From positions 1 through 64,000 of the forward strand of contig JASWJB010000171.1 of assembly GCA_032433595.1 (NCBI GenBank): a DNA stretch of 64,000 bases, written 5' to 3'. Shown piece after piece: positions 1 to 12,500 of the stretch. The position numbers and the translations under genes were made by a program. The notes below the pieces were generated by a model. The model was not told where the DNA came from and made no database searches. It saw only the letters and a list, made by a program, of their open reading frames with translations. Positions within the stretch are counted from its first letter, which is position 1; every line of letters starts with the position of its first letter. The DNA is from Conoideocrella luteorostrata. Taxonomy: Eukaryota; Ascomycota; Sordariomycetes; Hypocreales; Clavicipitaceae.

Positions 1-360
1 TTTTTTTTTTTTTTTTTTTTTGGCTAAATAGAGAAGCAGACCATAAACAATATTTGTACCGAACCATAAATATCTTAGATATTTAGCGCCTCAAAACACA
101 TAGGAAACGTAGCAGTGACAACAGGAGCCCGCGCCAACCTTTCTCGCGAGGTGTGGACAGTTTGCAATCATAATACGTGCTGTCAGTCTTAACTGGAACC
201 CTCCGCTATCAATATACCGGAGCCATTCTCAGCAATTCTTATCTACGGTGCTAAACGGGGACAGGATAAATGGAAATGTAGAGGCTAACAAGCTTATCCT
301 GGTTTGTATCTGAACTAGCAAGCCCTGATGCACAGCAAGCCGAGCCTGCGTTGAACTGAA

Positions 361-508
361 CGCCTCCTCCAAAGAGCCCTCTCCACGGGCGACAAGACTG
401 CAAAGAGTTGATAACGAATTCTCTAGATGGAATAAACGCCTCCTCCAAAGAGCCCTCTCTATGAGTGACAAGACTGCAAAGAGTTGATGACGAATTCTCT
501 GGATGGAA
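361..508. repeat. 76-bp direct tandem duplication (2 copies)
   Basis: The segment 361-436 is repeated at 437-508 with a period of 76 bases. Both copies share the core CGCCTCCTCCAAAGAGCCCT, then ACAAGACTGCAAAGAGTTGA and a CGAATTCTCT block. They differ by a handful of substitutions around 383-391/459-467 and near the end. The period is not a multiple of three and no convincing gene covers it, so this reads as a recent local duplication in intergenic DNA. Confidence 0.85.
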
Positions 509-1909
509 ACATGGCCGGCAACAACGACAGCAACGCCAGCAACGCCAGCCAACACTCAAAGGGGCTCAGTGCAGAGCCGACGCCCACGATTTATTATTCC
601 CGCATCTGCGGCACTACCTGCAGTGAGAATTTGGGGTCCTTGCATGCAACCAACTGACCGCGTCAGCTTCAGCCTATACAGGACGACGAAGGAGTAACCC
701 CAAGTCCATCAAGGTTGAAGGGCCGTCTACAGCACCCAGAGGCTTGACCTCGTAAGTGACCCAGACACGCCGAGAAGATTCTACAGCAAGACGGGGGCTT
801 CATCATTAATACCGCGGATCAGGAGTTGATGCGCGGCGGCGGCGTCACTGGCTGGGCGTAGATGCAGTATACAGAGATGCAGACAGCACAGCACGCACCA
901 GCATGCAGATGTACACACGCATAACGGTACCCACCAGCAAAACATGCCGCCAGCCAAGCTTTCGCTAAGTAGCTAGTCACTCTCTCGTTATCTCCGGCCG
1001 GGAGGGCGACCCGACGTTAGTTGGTGAGCGCAGCGCGCCGTACTGGATTGACAGACAGTGCAACGCTCCCTCCGTACGGGAACGCTAGCCGTTCGGGACT
1101 TCACAGCACGGAGTATGCCCGAGGACGAGGTTTGTACTCAAGGGCCTCACAGCCGCAGAGTCAGCCTTAACACGACGCTGCTCTCTCCGTCCATCCATCC
1201 GCCCAATACACATGCAGGGAAAAGTGGACGGCGCTCTCTCGCAGCTGTACACGTCCGCACATGAAGCTTATTCTCCCTTGTGACAAGACGCAACAGCAGA
1301 CGAATTCGGTAGCGGCCGAGAGTGTGGCAGCCCCATGTCTCGAAACCCAGCCTATAAGTGGCTGATCGCTCTTCCCCGCCCCCAGGGCCCCCAGTGCCCT
1401 AGCCCGGCGTTGACTCACAGGGCTTTGACTCAAGCGTTTACCTGCAGACTAGCTAACCGGTTTAGCGTATGAGCGCTGCCTTCTGCGGGGCGGCAACCCC
1501 AGAACGGGTCAAGTGCCTCCCCCCGTGGGCTCTTTCTTCCTTTTGTCGACGTGAGACGTGACGACTCTGATGCTCGCTGATGCTCACTGTTCCTGCGAAA
1601 CGCGTCGACTGGGACGTTGGCTGATATCCTTCCCCCAGGTGTGTGGACATTAGACACAACGAACAGTCATTTTGAGCAAACACTAGTTTCAAGCCTTCTG
1701 TTTGTTTTAAGCCCCGGTCGTATTTAGTTATACTTGGAATTGAGGCTTTTGATTCGTCGTTTGGGCAGCTGTGCGCGGTGCTGACGAGTCACACACACCT
1801 CATGAGGCTCCTTGTCCGGCGAATGTACAAGATCTGACCTCGACAAAGGGGGTGGTTAAAGAGGTTCTGAATTCCTGCTGTTCACAATGAGCAATTCACA
1901 TCCTTTAAT

Positions 1910-1948
1910 CTTCATCTTGTCTCTCTCCCTCGCTCTCTCGCTCTCTCT
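1910..1948 (+). promoter_or_regulatory. CT-rich core promoter tract
   Basis: A nearly pure pyrimidine run with repeated CTCTCT lies about 290 bp upstream of the start codon at 2237. Such tracts commonly precede transcription start sites in filamentous fungi. Assignment to the downstream gene is inference from position only. Confidence 0.4.
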
Positions 1949-2200
1949 GAATTTGGCTTACTTCCACACCCACATCCACTGCTCGTAATAATACACTTTT
2001 GAGTGAACGACCTGGCTCCTCTCCCAGTTGACACTTACACGCCCGCACGTTATATTCGTCCACGGGTACTCTAGCCGCCAACACAAGCAGCACTTCGGCA
2101 GTATTGTACGGAGCACTAGACTGAACTGCACCAACAAACGAGTCATCTTCAATTCGATCGCCGGGACAGGGAGCCCGTGCAGCACATACGCGCCAGGCAG

Positions 2201-2234
2201 CCATCACCGCCGCCATCACCGCCGCCATCACCAA
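2201..2234 (+). repeat. 12-bp tandem repeat next to the start codon
   Basis: The unit CCATCACCGCCG occurs at 2201-2212 and 2213-2224, with a third partial copy from 2225. It ends just before the ATG at 2237. An in-frame ATG at 2177 would translate it as a Ser/Pro repeat and add 20 residues to the protein; otherwise it is 5' leader. Confidence 0.7.
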
Positions 2235-2236
2235 CC

Positions 2237-3857
2237 ATGATGGGCACGCCAGCACATCTGCTTCTGCCTGTTAATGTCGGTCCCCGCGTTAACACCACAG
2301 CCCCGGGCACAAAAACCAGAAGCGCCTTGAGCTCTCATGCTCGCTCAAGTACTCAGCCTCTCCGGGGCGCTAGCCACATCCGCGCATCCCTGACTAACAC
2401 CAACACCGACGGCACCGGCATGTGCATGGACAGCCGGGCGATCCAAGAATCAGCAGATGCAAAGAAACCAGATCATAAGAAACTATACGGCTCCCTCTCA
2501 GGCATTCTCTCGCCATCAAGCAATCTCGCATCCAAACCGCGGGAGGAACAAAAAACCCCCCGAAACATGCTGTTACATCCCGACTCTCACTCGGCCTCAT
2601 CCAGCAGACGGCCCTCCGTGGCCGCCACCACCGCGACCACCTCGTCGGCCCGCTCATCCACCGACAACTCCCGGCGCAGCAGCATTGCCCTTCCCAGCCG
2701 GCGCATCTCAACTTCTGTCCCCGTGGGTGCCGAATCCGTCCCGCTGACTGTTCGGGACGCCCTTGTGGGCTTGATTGCTGCCTCGTGCCAGGCCCAATAT
2801 GACATTGATGAGTTGAATACCCAGCCGACGGGGAGGACGGCGCCGCTGAGGCGCGTGGGCAATGAGGTCAAGTCTCTGAAAATGACGGCTCAACTGCTGC
2901 ATAAGTTTCTGAGACGCTTGGAAAACGGACAGCTGGAGCATGCCGAGAGGGCAAAGCTCGTGGAGCTGGATGTCCTGGTTGGTGTGTTGACTGCCTCGAT
3001 CTTGACCCTTTCGGAGCTGGAGGGCCGGCTGGAGAATATGGTGATGCAGGCTGAGGACATGGGCTTGAGCCTCGAGGAGATGTGCCAAAGGTTGTCGAGG
3101 TCGTTGACCAAGGATGCAAACAGGATCAGCATGGTCGAGTTCACCATCACGAGGCTGCTCAGTGTGCTGCAAGTGTAAGTCGAAAGTCGGACCACCCTTC
3201 CTACCTTTCTACCTCCCTTCTCATGATGCAGCTCATCCGCGGCATACTAACTGAGACTCCCCCATCAGGAGCGACCCAGACGAGGCCCCGCGTCACCAAG
3301 CCCAAGCCAATCTTGCCGTCACAGACATGCTTCAAGCAGACATGGCCCTCGCCGGACGTATGCAGCAACTCCAAGACACTTCCCGCGGCCTCGCCCTTGT
3401 CCCCGAGCAGCGCCGCGCAGAACTCACCTCCCGCCCTCCCCCGAGCTACTCCGTCCCCTCACCAAGGAGCAACGACGAGCTGCCCAACTACTACGAAGCC
3501 CTCGACGACGACTCCGTAGCCATCCAACCCCGCGACTGGTCCATCTACTCCGGCCTCACCCTCGCGGACATCCCCACCCTCTCCAGAATCAACCTGCCCA
3601 TGATCCTGGGGGAGATCAAAGACGGATACTTCTACACAGCCGAGTACGCCGATGCCGTGTCCGAGAGGTTAAATCTTCTCGCTGAGACAAAGAGCCCGCA
3701 AAAGTCAAAGGCTCTAGCGCAGATTCTGCTCATCACCGAGCCAAGCAAGGATAGCAGAAAGACGACCGATGCGTCGGACCATGGCGGAGGTGGTTTGGCC
3801 CATCGACTGGCTCGGAAGATTGCTAAGAGTCGGTTGTTAGGCAACCCTGGCGCATGA
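2237..3857 (+). CDS. conserved-type fungal helical protein, unknown function
   Basis: Two exons, 2237-3174 and 3269-3857, give 508 residues. The 94-bp intron has a GTAAGT donor, an ACTAACTGA branch site and a CAG acceptor, and joins in frame. The first ~170 residues are Ser/Thr/Arg-rich and probably disordered. Residues ~170-370 are predicted mostly helical, with heptad-like leucines, and resemble the helical N-terminal domains of some fungal NACHT/ankyrin proteins; that likeness is weak. The C-terminal third has a conserved-looking block with LADIPTLSRINLPM. No catalytic motif, signal peptide or membrane segment is visible. The ATG at 2237 is preferred for its CACC-type context; 2177 is an in-frame alternative. 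I do not recognise the family with certainty. Confidence 0.75.
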
Positions 3858-4554
3858 GGACGGGGACTTTTCCCACATGTTTTCTTTTCTTCTTCTTTTT
3901 CTTGTTTCTTGTTTCTTCATATTCACATCCAGGATTTTGGTTTGTTTGGTTACATGTTCTTCTGGTCCGCTGGACGCAAGGCGCTATGAGATACCATTTT
4001 CTTTTCAGTTGGAGCGACGTGACTTGGCTGGCCGCATGGGATTTTTCGCGGCCGTGTTTTGATTTGATTGCGATGGAAAAGCGACGTCAGATTTTGTTGA
4101 GGGGCGTTTATGTTCCACTTGGGTTTTGTTCAACAAGTGTTCCTCGACCTGGTTTATTATGTTTCTACCGGCATCCTCCTATGCCGTAACTACTGTTTTC
4201 AATATCATGTTAGATGCAGCCAAAATAGATCACCGACCAAGCCATGTGCGACTACCTCCTTAATCGTCAATTCTATCACGTGTAACACGATTGTGCATTG
4301 CTGCAAACTCCGAAATCAACTTTCAATGCAAATATCGCATGACTAAGTGCCATTCTATCGACGCTGGATGAATCTAAATATGGAATATCTAAAATTTGTG
4401 CCCTGTATGCCCCCGTATGATGTCCTGTGCACCTCCGTCGGTGCTTCAAATATATACAAGTTAATAAGAAAAAGAATTATGTGCGCCTGTTGATGTTCTA
4501 ATTTACAAGTGAAACCCCAAATGATGCATCGATGCAGAGTTCTTTCAACCCTTC
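3858..4554. other. convergent intergenic region, 3' flanks
   Basis: This lies between the 3' ends of the unknown protein (+) and the WSC protein (-). It contains T-rich runs just after 3870 that probably belong to the 3' UTR and polyadenylation region. I see no gene in it. Confidence 0.6.
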
Positions 4555-7500
4555 TCAGAGTAGCGACCAATCAAGGCGCTTGGTGAGACTCTTGCGAGAA
4601 TACAAGCTGAGTCTGACACCGGCACCGCAGTACTCCGTATTATTACCAGGGCACAAGAAACTGCACTGTGAGTCTGTGACATTTTTGCCGGGAGTACTGG
4701 CTTGGCTGCCGGCATAGTTCACCTTGTTACCACACCAACACTCTCGGCCATACTCAACACCAGCGTAGTTGTATTTCCAGCAAGTTTGTAAGCACATATT
4801 GATTGTCATATTGACGGAATTCAGAAGCTGAGTGTCAAGAATTCGCCCGTTGTTCGGCTCTGAAACACAGGCATAATACGTAAAGTTGGCATTGCCATTG
4901 GAAATGACTGGCCCGGTCGGGGTTGGTGAGGCTGACTTGGTAGATGAGGTAGTAGTCGACGATGCTGCTGATGTAGTCGTGGCACTGGGGATCGAAGTGG
5001 AGGCCACAGAGCTGGCAGAAGAGCTAGAAGAAGAGCTGGCAACTGAGCTGGCAACTGAGCTGGTGGTGGCAGGTGCAGTGGAAGAAACAGCGGCGACTGA
5101 GCTGAAGGCAGTAGAAGTCGAACTGGTGGTGCTTGAGACTGTGCTGGAACTTGAGGTCGCTGAGCTGGTGGTGGCCGATGTCGAGGCAGAGGATGTTGGG
5201 GCCGAGCTGGGGCTAGTAGAGGCTGAACTGGTGCTTGTGACGGCGCCGGAAGTTGTGGCAACTGAGCTGGTGGCCGAAGTGGCGGTTGTGGGAGATGTCA
5301 CAACAGTGCTGGTCGATTGGCTGCTGGATCCGGTGGCGGCCATTGTGGTTGAGTTGCCGGACGTGGTTGCCGTCGCTGTCGAAGTGGTTGTAGTAGAGCC
5401 GACACTGTTAATTCGGTCATCAGGCAGTGATGGCGTAGCGGACGAAGATGTCGCGACCGATGATGATGTTGCAACAGATGAAGAGCTGATCGAAGTTTCG
5501 GCAACACCAGCCTTATACAACTCCAATCTCACACCCGCTCCACAATACTGTGTCTTATCACCAGGGCACAGGAAGCTACAGTCGGCCTGGTTGGTAGCAT
5601 TGACACTGCCTGCTTGAAGTACGTTGCCACAGTAGCACTCGCGTCCATACTCCACACCGAAATAAGTCAGGCCGTCGCAGAACTTAGCACACGAGTCCAG
5701 AGTCATGCTATCATTTGCATATGTGCGATCCATCAAAGCACGGTTGTTTGTGGCCTCTGTCCAACATCCCTGGTAGTTCCAAGAGCCCACCTTGGCTCTC
5801 CTGTATGGTGCGGTTGGGGTTGGTGTAGAAGAAGTACTTGTGGTAGATGAAGTAGTAATGACAGTGGCTGATGTCGGGTTAGTCGTGGTTGTGTCGAAAC
5901 CAGTCAAGTTGGAGCCAGAGGTGGAGGACAATGATGTGAGTGGCAGGGACGAAGTGGTTGTAGTCATGGTCGTAGTCGTGGTAACTCCGTTTCCAAGCTG
6001 GTAGGCATTGAGACGAGATGGTCCTCCACAATACTCTGTCGAATTGTCGTTGCATGTCATTGAGCAGTCCTTATCAGCGGCGCGAATAGCTCCAGTTCCA
6101 AATGTATTGCCACACCAACACTACAGAATATATTAGCATACCCATCAGACAAAAAGTAGTAGGATCTTCAATTACCTCTCCTCCATACTCCATGCCGGCG
6201 TAAACGTAGTTGCTTGCCTTGCAAGCATCCACGCAGCTCTTGATTGTTTTCTTGTCAGTATTTTTCCCATTGGGCAAGGCGCGACCGTTGGTAGCCTCCG
6301 TGTAGCAACCAATGCTAGAATATCCTGACACGCCAGGATTGACAATAGGCCCTGCAGGGGGAGGCGGTTGCGTAGTATTGCCATCCCACTTCAAGGTGTC
6401 CCCAAAGACAGACATGTAAGTGCCGTCATTGCCATTGTCGCCGTTGCCGCCACAAACTTGCTTCAAGTCACCTTTGCAGTAATAGTTGCAGTTTACGTCG
6501 TCTACTTTGACGCTAGGAATAGTGTTACCACCCCAGCATTCACGCTGATATTGCGTGCCGCAGAAGGTGTAGCCTTTGGCAGAACAGGCTTTGATGCAAT
6601 CTGCGTTGGTCATGGTGTCGTTTGCATAGACCTGGTCAGGCAGCTGGCGACTGGGGGTGTTGTCTTTAAAGCAACCAGCGTACCTGAGCTGACCTAGGCC
6701 GTTCGGCAACAGTGGTGGTGCTTGTTCTGCAACAGCGTTGCAGAAAAATTGGAAGAATTGCTTTCCGGATGTAGGGTCGTTGGTGTTTATCGTCCACTGA
6801 GCAGTTCCATTGTAGGGCGCAGTGTTCCATTGAGCATATGGAACATTGCAAATGAGCGTGGCGTTAGCACTTTCCCCTGGCGCCAAAGAAGTGCCCTCAG
6901 CAAGATCAACCTGATTCAGAGCTCGGACAAGTCCCGCGACGCCAAACGGAGGCTTAGATACAGTCAATGATAGAGGAACGGCGCCTTGAGGGGCAGCATT
7001 GGTCACACGGAACTTGAGCGACTTGGAGTTGTTCTCTGTCACATTTCCGAAGGTGAAAGGAGTGCCGGGCGTGAATTTTACCCAGTCACTGCCGTCGATT
7101 GTCTGGAACTCGAAGAGTGCCGCGGCCGCAGGGCCAGCGGACGCAGCCACAGAAACAGTCCGGTTACCACCATCTGAGACTATCTTGATGTAGCAAGAGT
7201 ATGTGCCACTTGCAGAGGTGTCGAATTTGACGTTGATGCTGGAAGCACCATTGGGTGCAATTGTAGCAGGAATATTCTGGAGCGTGAACCTGCCAACCAC
7301 CAAGTCACTTTGGCCGTTCCAGCTTTCGAATGGCCCATCAGTGCTGGTGGTCGAGTAGAGCACGGAATTTACTGTGAGCAATCCATTACCCAAGTTGGAG
7401 ACAAGGACTGGTTCCGAAACCCCGTTTGGATTGTCTCCAGTAACAGACTTCTTGAACGTCAGGATGATGGGACTGAGCTGGAGCAGAGGGCCGGCACTTT

Positions 7501-9532
7501 GTCCTGTGCCGGTAAGACGAGCGTGGGTGCTGGTGCTGTATCCGCCAATGCCATTTGTGGTATTTACAAGGATATCGTTGGATGACAACCCAACACTAGT
7601 TGGAGAGAATTTGGCATTGACGGTAAACGTATCATCAACGGCCATCTGCAGTGGCGTAGTAGGCAGGCCTGAAATGGTAAAGTCTTTGCTTTTGGCGTCG
7701 TTGAGCTCGATTCCCGTCACAGTCAGAGCAATGCGGGCCTTGCAAGTAACAGGCTTGGTCAAGCTGTTGTTCCTAACATTGACGGTTCCAAAGTCCACGG
7801 GCGAAGTGCAGTTGAGAGGAACATTAACTGGCGAACCGAAACCGTACACATAACCTTGAAGCGTCCCAACGTAAACAATACCGTCGCCAAAGACAGGTCG
7901 AGTAAACTTGGTGACGCCGGGAATATTGAAGGATTGGATCATATTGAGGCTGCCAGCCTTGGGTACGGCGTCGTAAATGCGGAGGCCGAGACCTTGGACA
8001 TCGGTAACCCACAGCAAACCGGTACCTTCTTGGCCGTTTAGAGACGTAGTCGCGCCGTGGCTGACACCGAGAATATAAGAATTACTGGTAGGGGCCTCGG
8101 CGACCTTGGTAAAAGTAGGAACGCCGCCGTTGCAGGAGAACTTGAAGACGATGGTCGGGTACTGGATAACGTTGATGTAAATGTACCCACCTTCCAAGGG
8201 GTAGACGCCGGCGCCAGCATACACGGAGTTCAGATTCTCATAGACGTAGATGACATCGTCCAGACCGTCTTTACCGTTCTTATAGCCACCGAGGTTGTCC
8301 AGATTGAGAAAATATGTCTTGCCGCTCTTGCCCGTCACAACACCGATTCTCTTGATTGCCCCACACGAAAACTGGCTGGGGAGAATCTCCAATGGACTCG
8401 TTCCCAAGTCCTTGTCTGCACCATCCAATGCTCGTTTTTCCCAGGGCATAAAGAAATCAACCAATCGAAGACTTCCGTCGCCATTGATTGTCATGTGCAG
8501 CGCAGCCTCTTCCAAAGAAGTCGGCGGATTGAAGCCCTTGATGGGGACGTCGGCTTGCTGCGAGGCGTATCCGTTTCCAGTGGCCAAGAACAAGGAGCCA
8601 CTGTCATCCGACGCAATACCACCACCAGACATCCAAATACCGCCGCCCGGGGTGGTGTTGGGGATGCCCTGTCCTTCGGTAGCCCATTTTTCGACAATTT
8701 TACCCGTTGTTTTGTCCCATCCAATGATCCACCCGGTGAAGTTGTACTGCACACAGTGGGATGCAAAACCGGCATAAATGAAGTTGCCGGCTTGCAACAG
8801 CCCGGGGCGCTGGTGGTGAATGCCACCTTGGAACATACGCACAGGGGAGTTGTTAGCAATCAGACCCTCAAGGTCGACAGGGAAGTTAGGACGCTCTGAA
8901 AGGTCATTCACGTCGAGAGCATGGACGTAGTATCGACCGGCAGCCTTGCCCTGGGCCTTTGTGCCTCCATTCTGGTCGACATACGTCTTGGCAGTCAAGT
9001 ATAAGGTATCGGTGGTTGGGTCAATGACACCGGTGGCAGTAATGCCAATTGTCGGGTTGATGTCGACACAGCCGTCCAGATCAGCAGTCAGGAAGGGTAT
9101 ATGCAGATTTCGCGACGCGACAATCAGGCCCGTCTTCGCATCGAGCTTATATACGTTGTTCTGGGTCGTGGCGAAGTACACGAATTGCTTGTCGCTGCCG
9201 GTCGGGGTGTAGACCAGAGGTTGCGAAAAGACCTGTTCTGCTTGGCCAACGTACATGCCTGGCAATGTTGTGCGGAAGAGTTGCCCAAACTGATTGCTTG
9301 CAACTACGGCAGGGTCCATATTATGGTTACTGCGCAACGTCTTTGTTAGAAATTCCATAAGAGGCTTCTTTTCCGTCCATGATAGCATGTTAAGATCATT
9401 ATCAAACCGGACTTACGTTTCGTAGCCGGCTCTCGAGTTGCTTCCTCCCCAGGTGATTGTGTCTGTATCGGCAATGCCATTGACCAGGCTGACGAAGGCC
9501 GTGGCCGTGATCAATAACGCACGCAGAGCCAT
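4555..9532 (-). CDS. secreted multidomain protein: PQQ-like propeller, ASH-type domains, four WSC domains
   Basis: Three exons (9532-9417, 9329-6176, 6120-4555) encode 1611 residues. The 87-bp and 55-bp introns are framed by GT..AG and restore domain continuity; the second interrupts a WSC domain exactly before its CWCG motif. Residues 1-20 form a signal peptide (MALRALLITATAFVSLVNG). About 60-540 is a beta-propeller of the quinoprotein dehydrogenase-like type, 540-900 holds beta-sandwich repeats of ASPM/SPD-2/Hydin type, and WSC domains lie near 922-1015, 1040-1133, 1203-1295 and 1502-1601, each with the cysteine pattern and YxGxEYGRECWCG-like core. A ~200-residue Ser/Thr tract separates WSC3 and WSC4 and is probably heavily O-mannosylated. 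There is no GPI signal or membrane helix, so it is likely extracellular and carbohydrate or cell-wall binding. Enzyme activity of the propeller is not shown; it may only bind. Confidence 0.88.
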
Positions 9533-12500
9533 CATAACACCGACAGTGGATTTGTCCGTCCCGGAGAACAGGTGTCGAGTTGATTGATGATGAGTGCAAA
9601 TTGTGCAACAAGAGGAGCGGACGGCCTAGGACATATACCACGAAACCATGCTACCAGCAACAGTTCGGCACCAACACTCACACCAGTTCGCCATAATCCT
9701 ACTCGGTGTTTAATATTAATAACGGGATTGCAAGCGGCTACCGGAAAGGTGGATACCACAACCGAAAGACCTGAAGGAGTTTACTATTCTGGAAGACCTA
9801 GTCCAAAGAGTCAACGCTAAGACCCAGCGTCGACAAGGTTTGCTAGCCATGGCGTTGAACTACCAGCTGACTATTTCCTCCAGCTGTGGGGCATCGTGAA
9901 ATCTTCAAGGCCCTGTCATCTCCAGCGATTGTCGCAGCTTCAGCTTTCTCTCAAGCTGCCGATGAACCTTTACAACTGAGCGTTCTTCTGCAAATGCCCC
10001 CGGGTCAATGTTACGATGCGTTGCGGGGATGCGTACAAGGGAGACCCAGAAGGACAGGAACTGCCGCGATGGCCCCGAAACACACATGTTGGTGGAGGAT
10101 GCTGGCTAATTAGCTGTGTAGTACAATATGCTGCAGCCCGACATATCCGTGAATAACCAATTCCGAGTTGTGATGCTGTGCTCGCTACCGCGCTGGGCGG
10201 TTGGACGGAGGAAAGAGAACAGGGGAATAAAAAGAAGCTAGACCGGCGAATGTGGGGTGAGATGGCGAAGCCACTCGATGGATGACTGGCATCTGAGCAT
10301 TTGTGCCTGGGCGGTGGCGCACACGTGCACATTGGGCTAGTCAGGAGCCGGATGTGTGGAGTGGACCTTTGTCACCTCCGGCGTCCAAATGCGACGCCTG
10401 CAGTCTCTTCGAGTTCTCTCAGTCCTCTGAGCACAGCCTGGCTCAAGCCTCTGGCCCAACTCTGAGTTACGGGCATGGGCCCAAACGCTGGTGGTTGACA
10501 TTTGAGAGCAAGTGGGCAGTTGGTTGGCAGTGGAGCGGCTGAATCGGGGCCAGTCCGCCTAGCGACCTCGCGAGTCCTTTCCTCGTTCCGTCCAGATGCC
10601 GACTGGCAGGCCTGCGATTTCGACGTTGGCAAGTTGCTGCCCACCTGGAGGGCGCTTCTAGGCTTTCGGAGTCGCCATCTGCTCTGGCTTTTGAAGTGCG
10701 TTTTTGGGCCTTCCGGGTTGCCTGGCGGATTGCTTGGCGCCCAGCCCAGGACCATGTCATTGCCCCTTTCGCAAGACACCACCGGATTAATGCCAAATAA
10801 TACTAGTATGCGCAGTTTGAGCAAGCTAGCTGGTTGGTTAACTACTGGTCGACTCTAACAGGAAGCTGCATTCTGCAATCAGCGGCAATCAATCTGACAG
10901 TTTGTTAGATCAACGCCAGGCTCGATTCCAGGCCGCGCAGGTACAGTGACAACTTATCAGCTGTGAAGTTAACAGTCAATTGACCTAACGTTGTCTCTGT
11001 GTATGATTCCGTCCCTTGCGAGACAACCGCCCGGCTGTGAGTCTCCGTCCGGGCTGCTTGTGAACTCCTCCTTGGGCCTGAACGGCACGCGGCATAGCTA
11101 TTGCACAATACTGGCACTGGCACGTACGGGAAGAGGGCGGAAGCGACAAGGACATGCATGACCAGGAACGAAAAAATCTGAGGCGCTAACGCCCGACAGT
11201 TCGTATTGCACCCACCGCATCGCCCCCACCGTAGCCTCTAACGGGAGTGGCTCTTCCGGACCTGAAAGCCCAGCGCCACACCAATAGATTTCGCTCGTTG
11301 ATATCCGCAAGCCACGCATCTGCCTCTTTATTTATTCCCAATAACTATATTTCCAACACAGTCAATTGGACTCTGCATCACCCTGGTCATTTGCCAGACA
11401 CAAGGATGCCCTCAGACTTTTCGGGATGTCGTTCCGGGTTGGTCCTCCCGTGTCAGTTGTTTGTTTCGGCGGGTCACGATGTCATTTCGAAAATATTCTT
11501 CCCGCCCTCATCACCTTGTGTCAGGGTCTGTGCCTGAAATTCAGAGACAGCTGCATCTGGACAAGACATGCTATGAATACATGGCATACTCCGTGTAATA
11601 CGCTCTCATGAAACATATGTAATTGTTGTTACACAACCATGGTGTTTGCAGATTCTGGATTTCCTATCAAGCACAGGCTCCTGCACTACGAAAATACCAG
11701 AGCAAGATGCAGTACCGCAGTAGCTAATGTCGGCTAAATCCGTTATTTGCTTTTGGGTTGCGCTAGCCATCTCGCCCAATGCTGCGTGCATGTACGTCTA
11801 ATAATACCCTCTCGCTAAGCACCGCATCTTGATTGTCCCAGAATTTGCCCATGTCGTTCAGCTCTGTCTGCCGGTGTTCTAGGCATAAACAAGATGGATC
11901 TCAGTTCACGGTAAGTCTGGTCTGTATTGTCTGATAAAGGCACTAGTAACTACAGGCCCTTGTCCTCAGATCTCGACCATTCGAGGCCCTAGCATCTTTG
12001 GCCTGTTGACGGACACCGCCACAACTACTCAGGCTGGAGTGACAAGGCCACGCGGAATCGGTCGTCAAGTCAATAGTTCCTAATTATTGTCTCGTTGGTG
12101 GACGTCCAATTTCCCTGTCCCATTGGGCGCGCGACCTCATTGTAAGGCTGAGGAATAAATTGACAAGGTCCCCATAAACTCCCTTGACTCGCGCGTCGCA
12201 TTATTGAAGATAACCAGGCATTCAGCAGCGCCTCTTTACTTGGCGTGTAAGTGAAAAGTTGCAGTGGTATTAACGTCTTCTCATCCCTCTTACGTGACAT
12301 GGTATGTTTGCTAGTCGAAATGCAAGGTTGATGTTGGCAACGCACGGCTCACGTAGACAGGCCGTCAAAGCCAGCTTGTTGTTTTCTTTCGGGGTCCGCT
12401 TAGGCGGCCCCTTGTTGTCGGCATTCAGCCTCAACAAATAGTGGCTTCTATTCTCATTTCGTCACTGCAGACAATCCTGAGACACCTTGGTCCGAGGAAG

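Larger units (their letters stand above)
1..2236. other. intergenic left flank, no gene supported
   Basis: No reading frame here looks like a real protein; the open frames are short, overlap on both strands and carry no recognisable domain. The stretch begins with 21 T residues, holds a 76-bp tandem duplication (361-508), several short GCC/CAG-rich runs (about 510-560 and 830-845), and a pyrimidine tract (1910-1948) that probably belongs to the promoter of the gene starting at 2237. Confidence 0.6.

Noticed and set aside
1..21. Poly-T start as a telomere or transposon tail
   Set aside because: A plain run of T is not a fungal telomere repeat (TTAGGG), and no LINE-like frame or target-site duplication follows.
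4886..5617. 243-residue open frame on the plus strand rich in Glu, Val and Ala
   Set aside because: It is the mirror of the Ser/Thr-rich linker of the WSC protein; codon bias of that linker keeps the opposite strand open.
10372..10824. 150-residue minus-strand frame in the 9.5-15.6 kb gap
   Set aside because: It has no domain, no signal peptide, and overlaps equally long frames on the other strand; composition looks like random GC-rich intergenic DNA.
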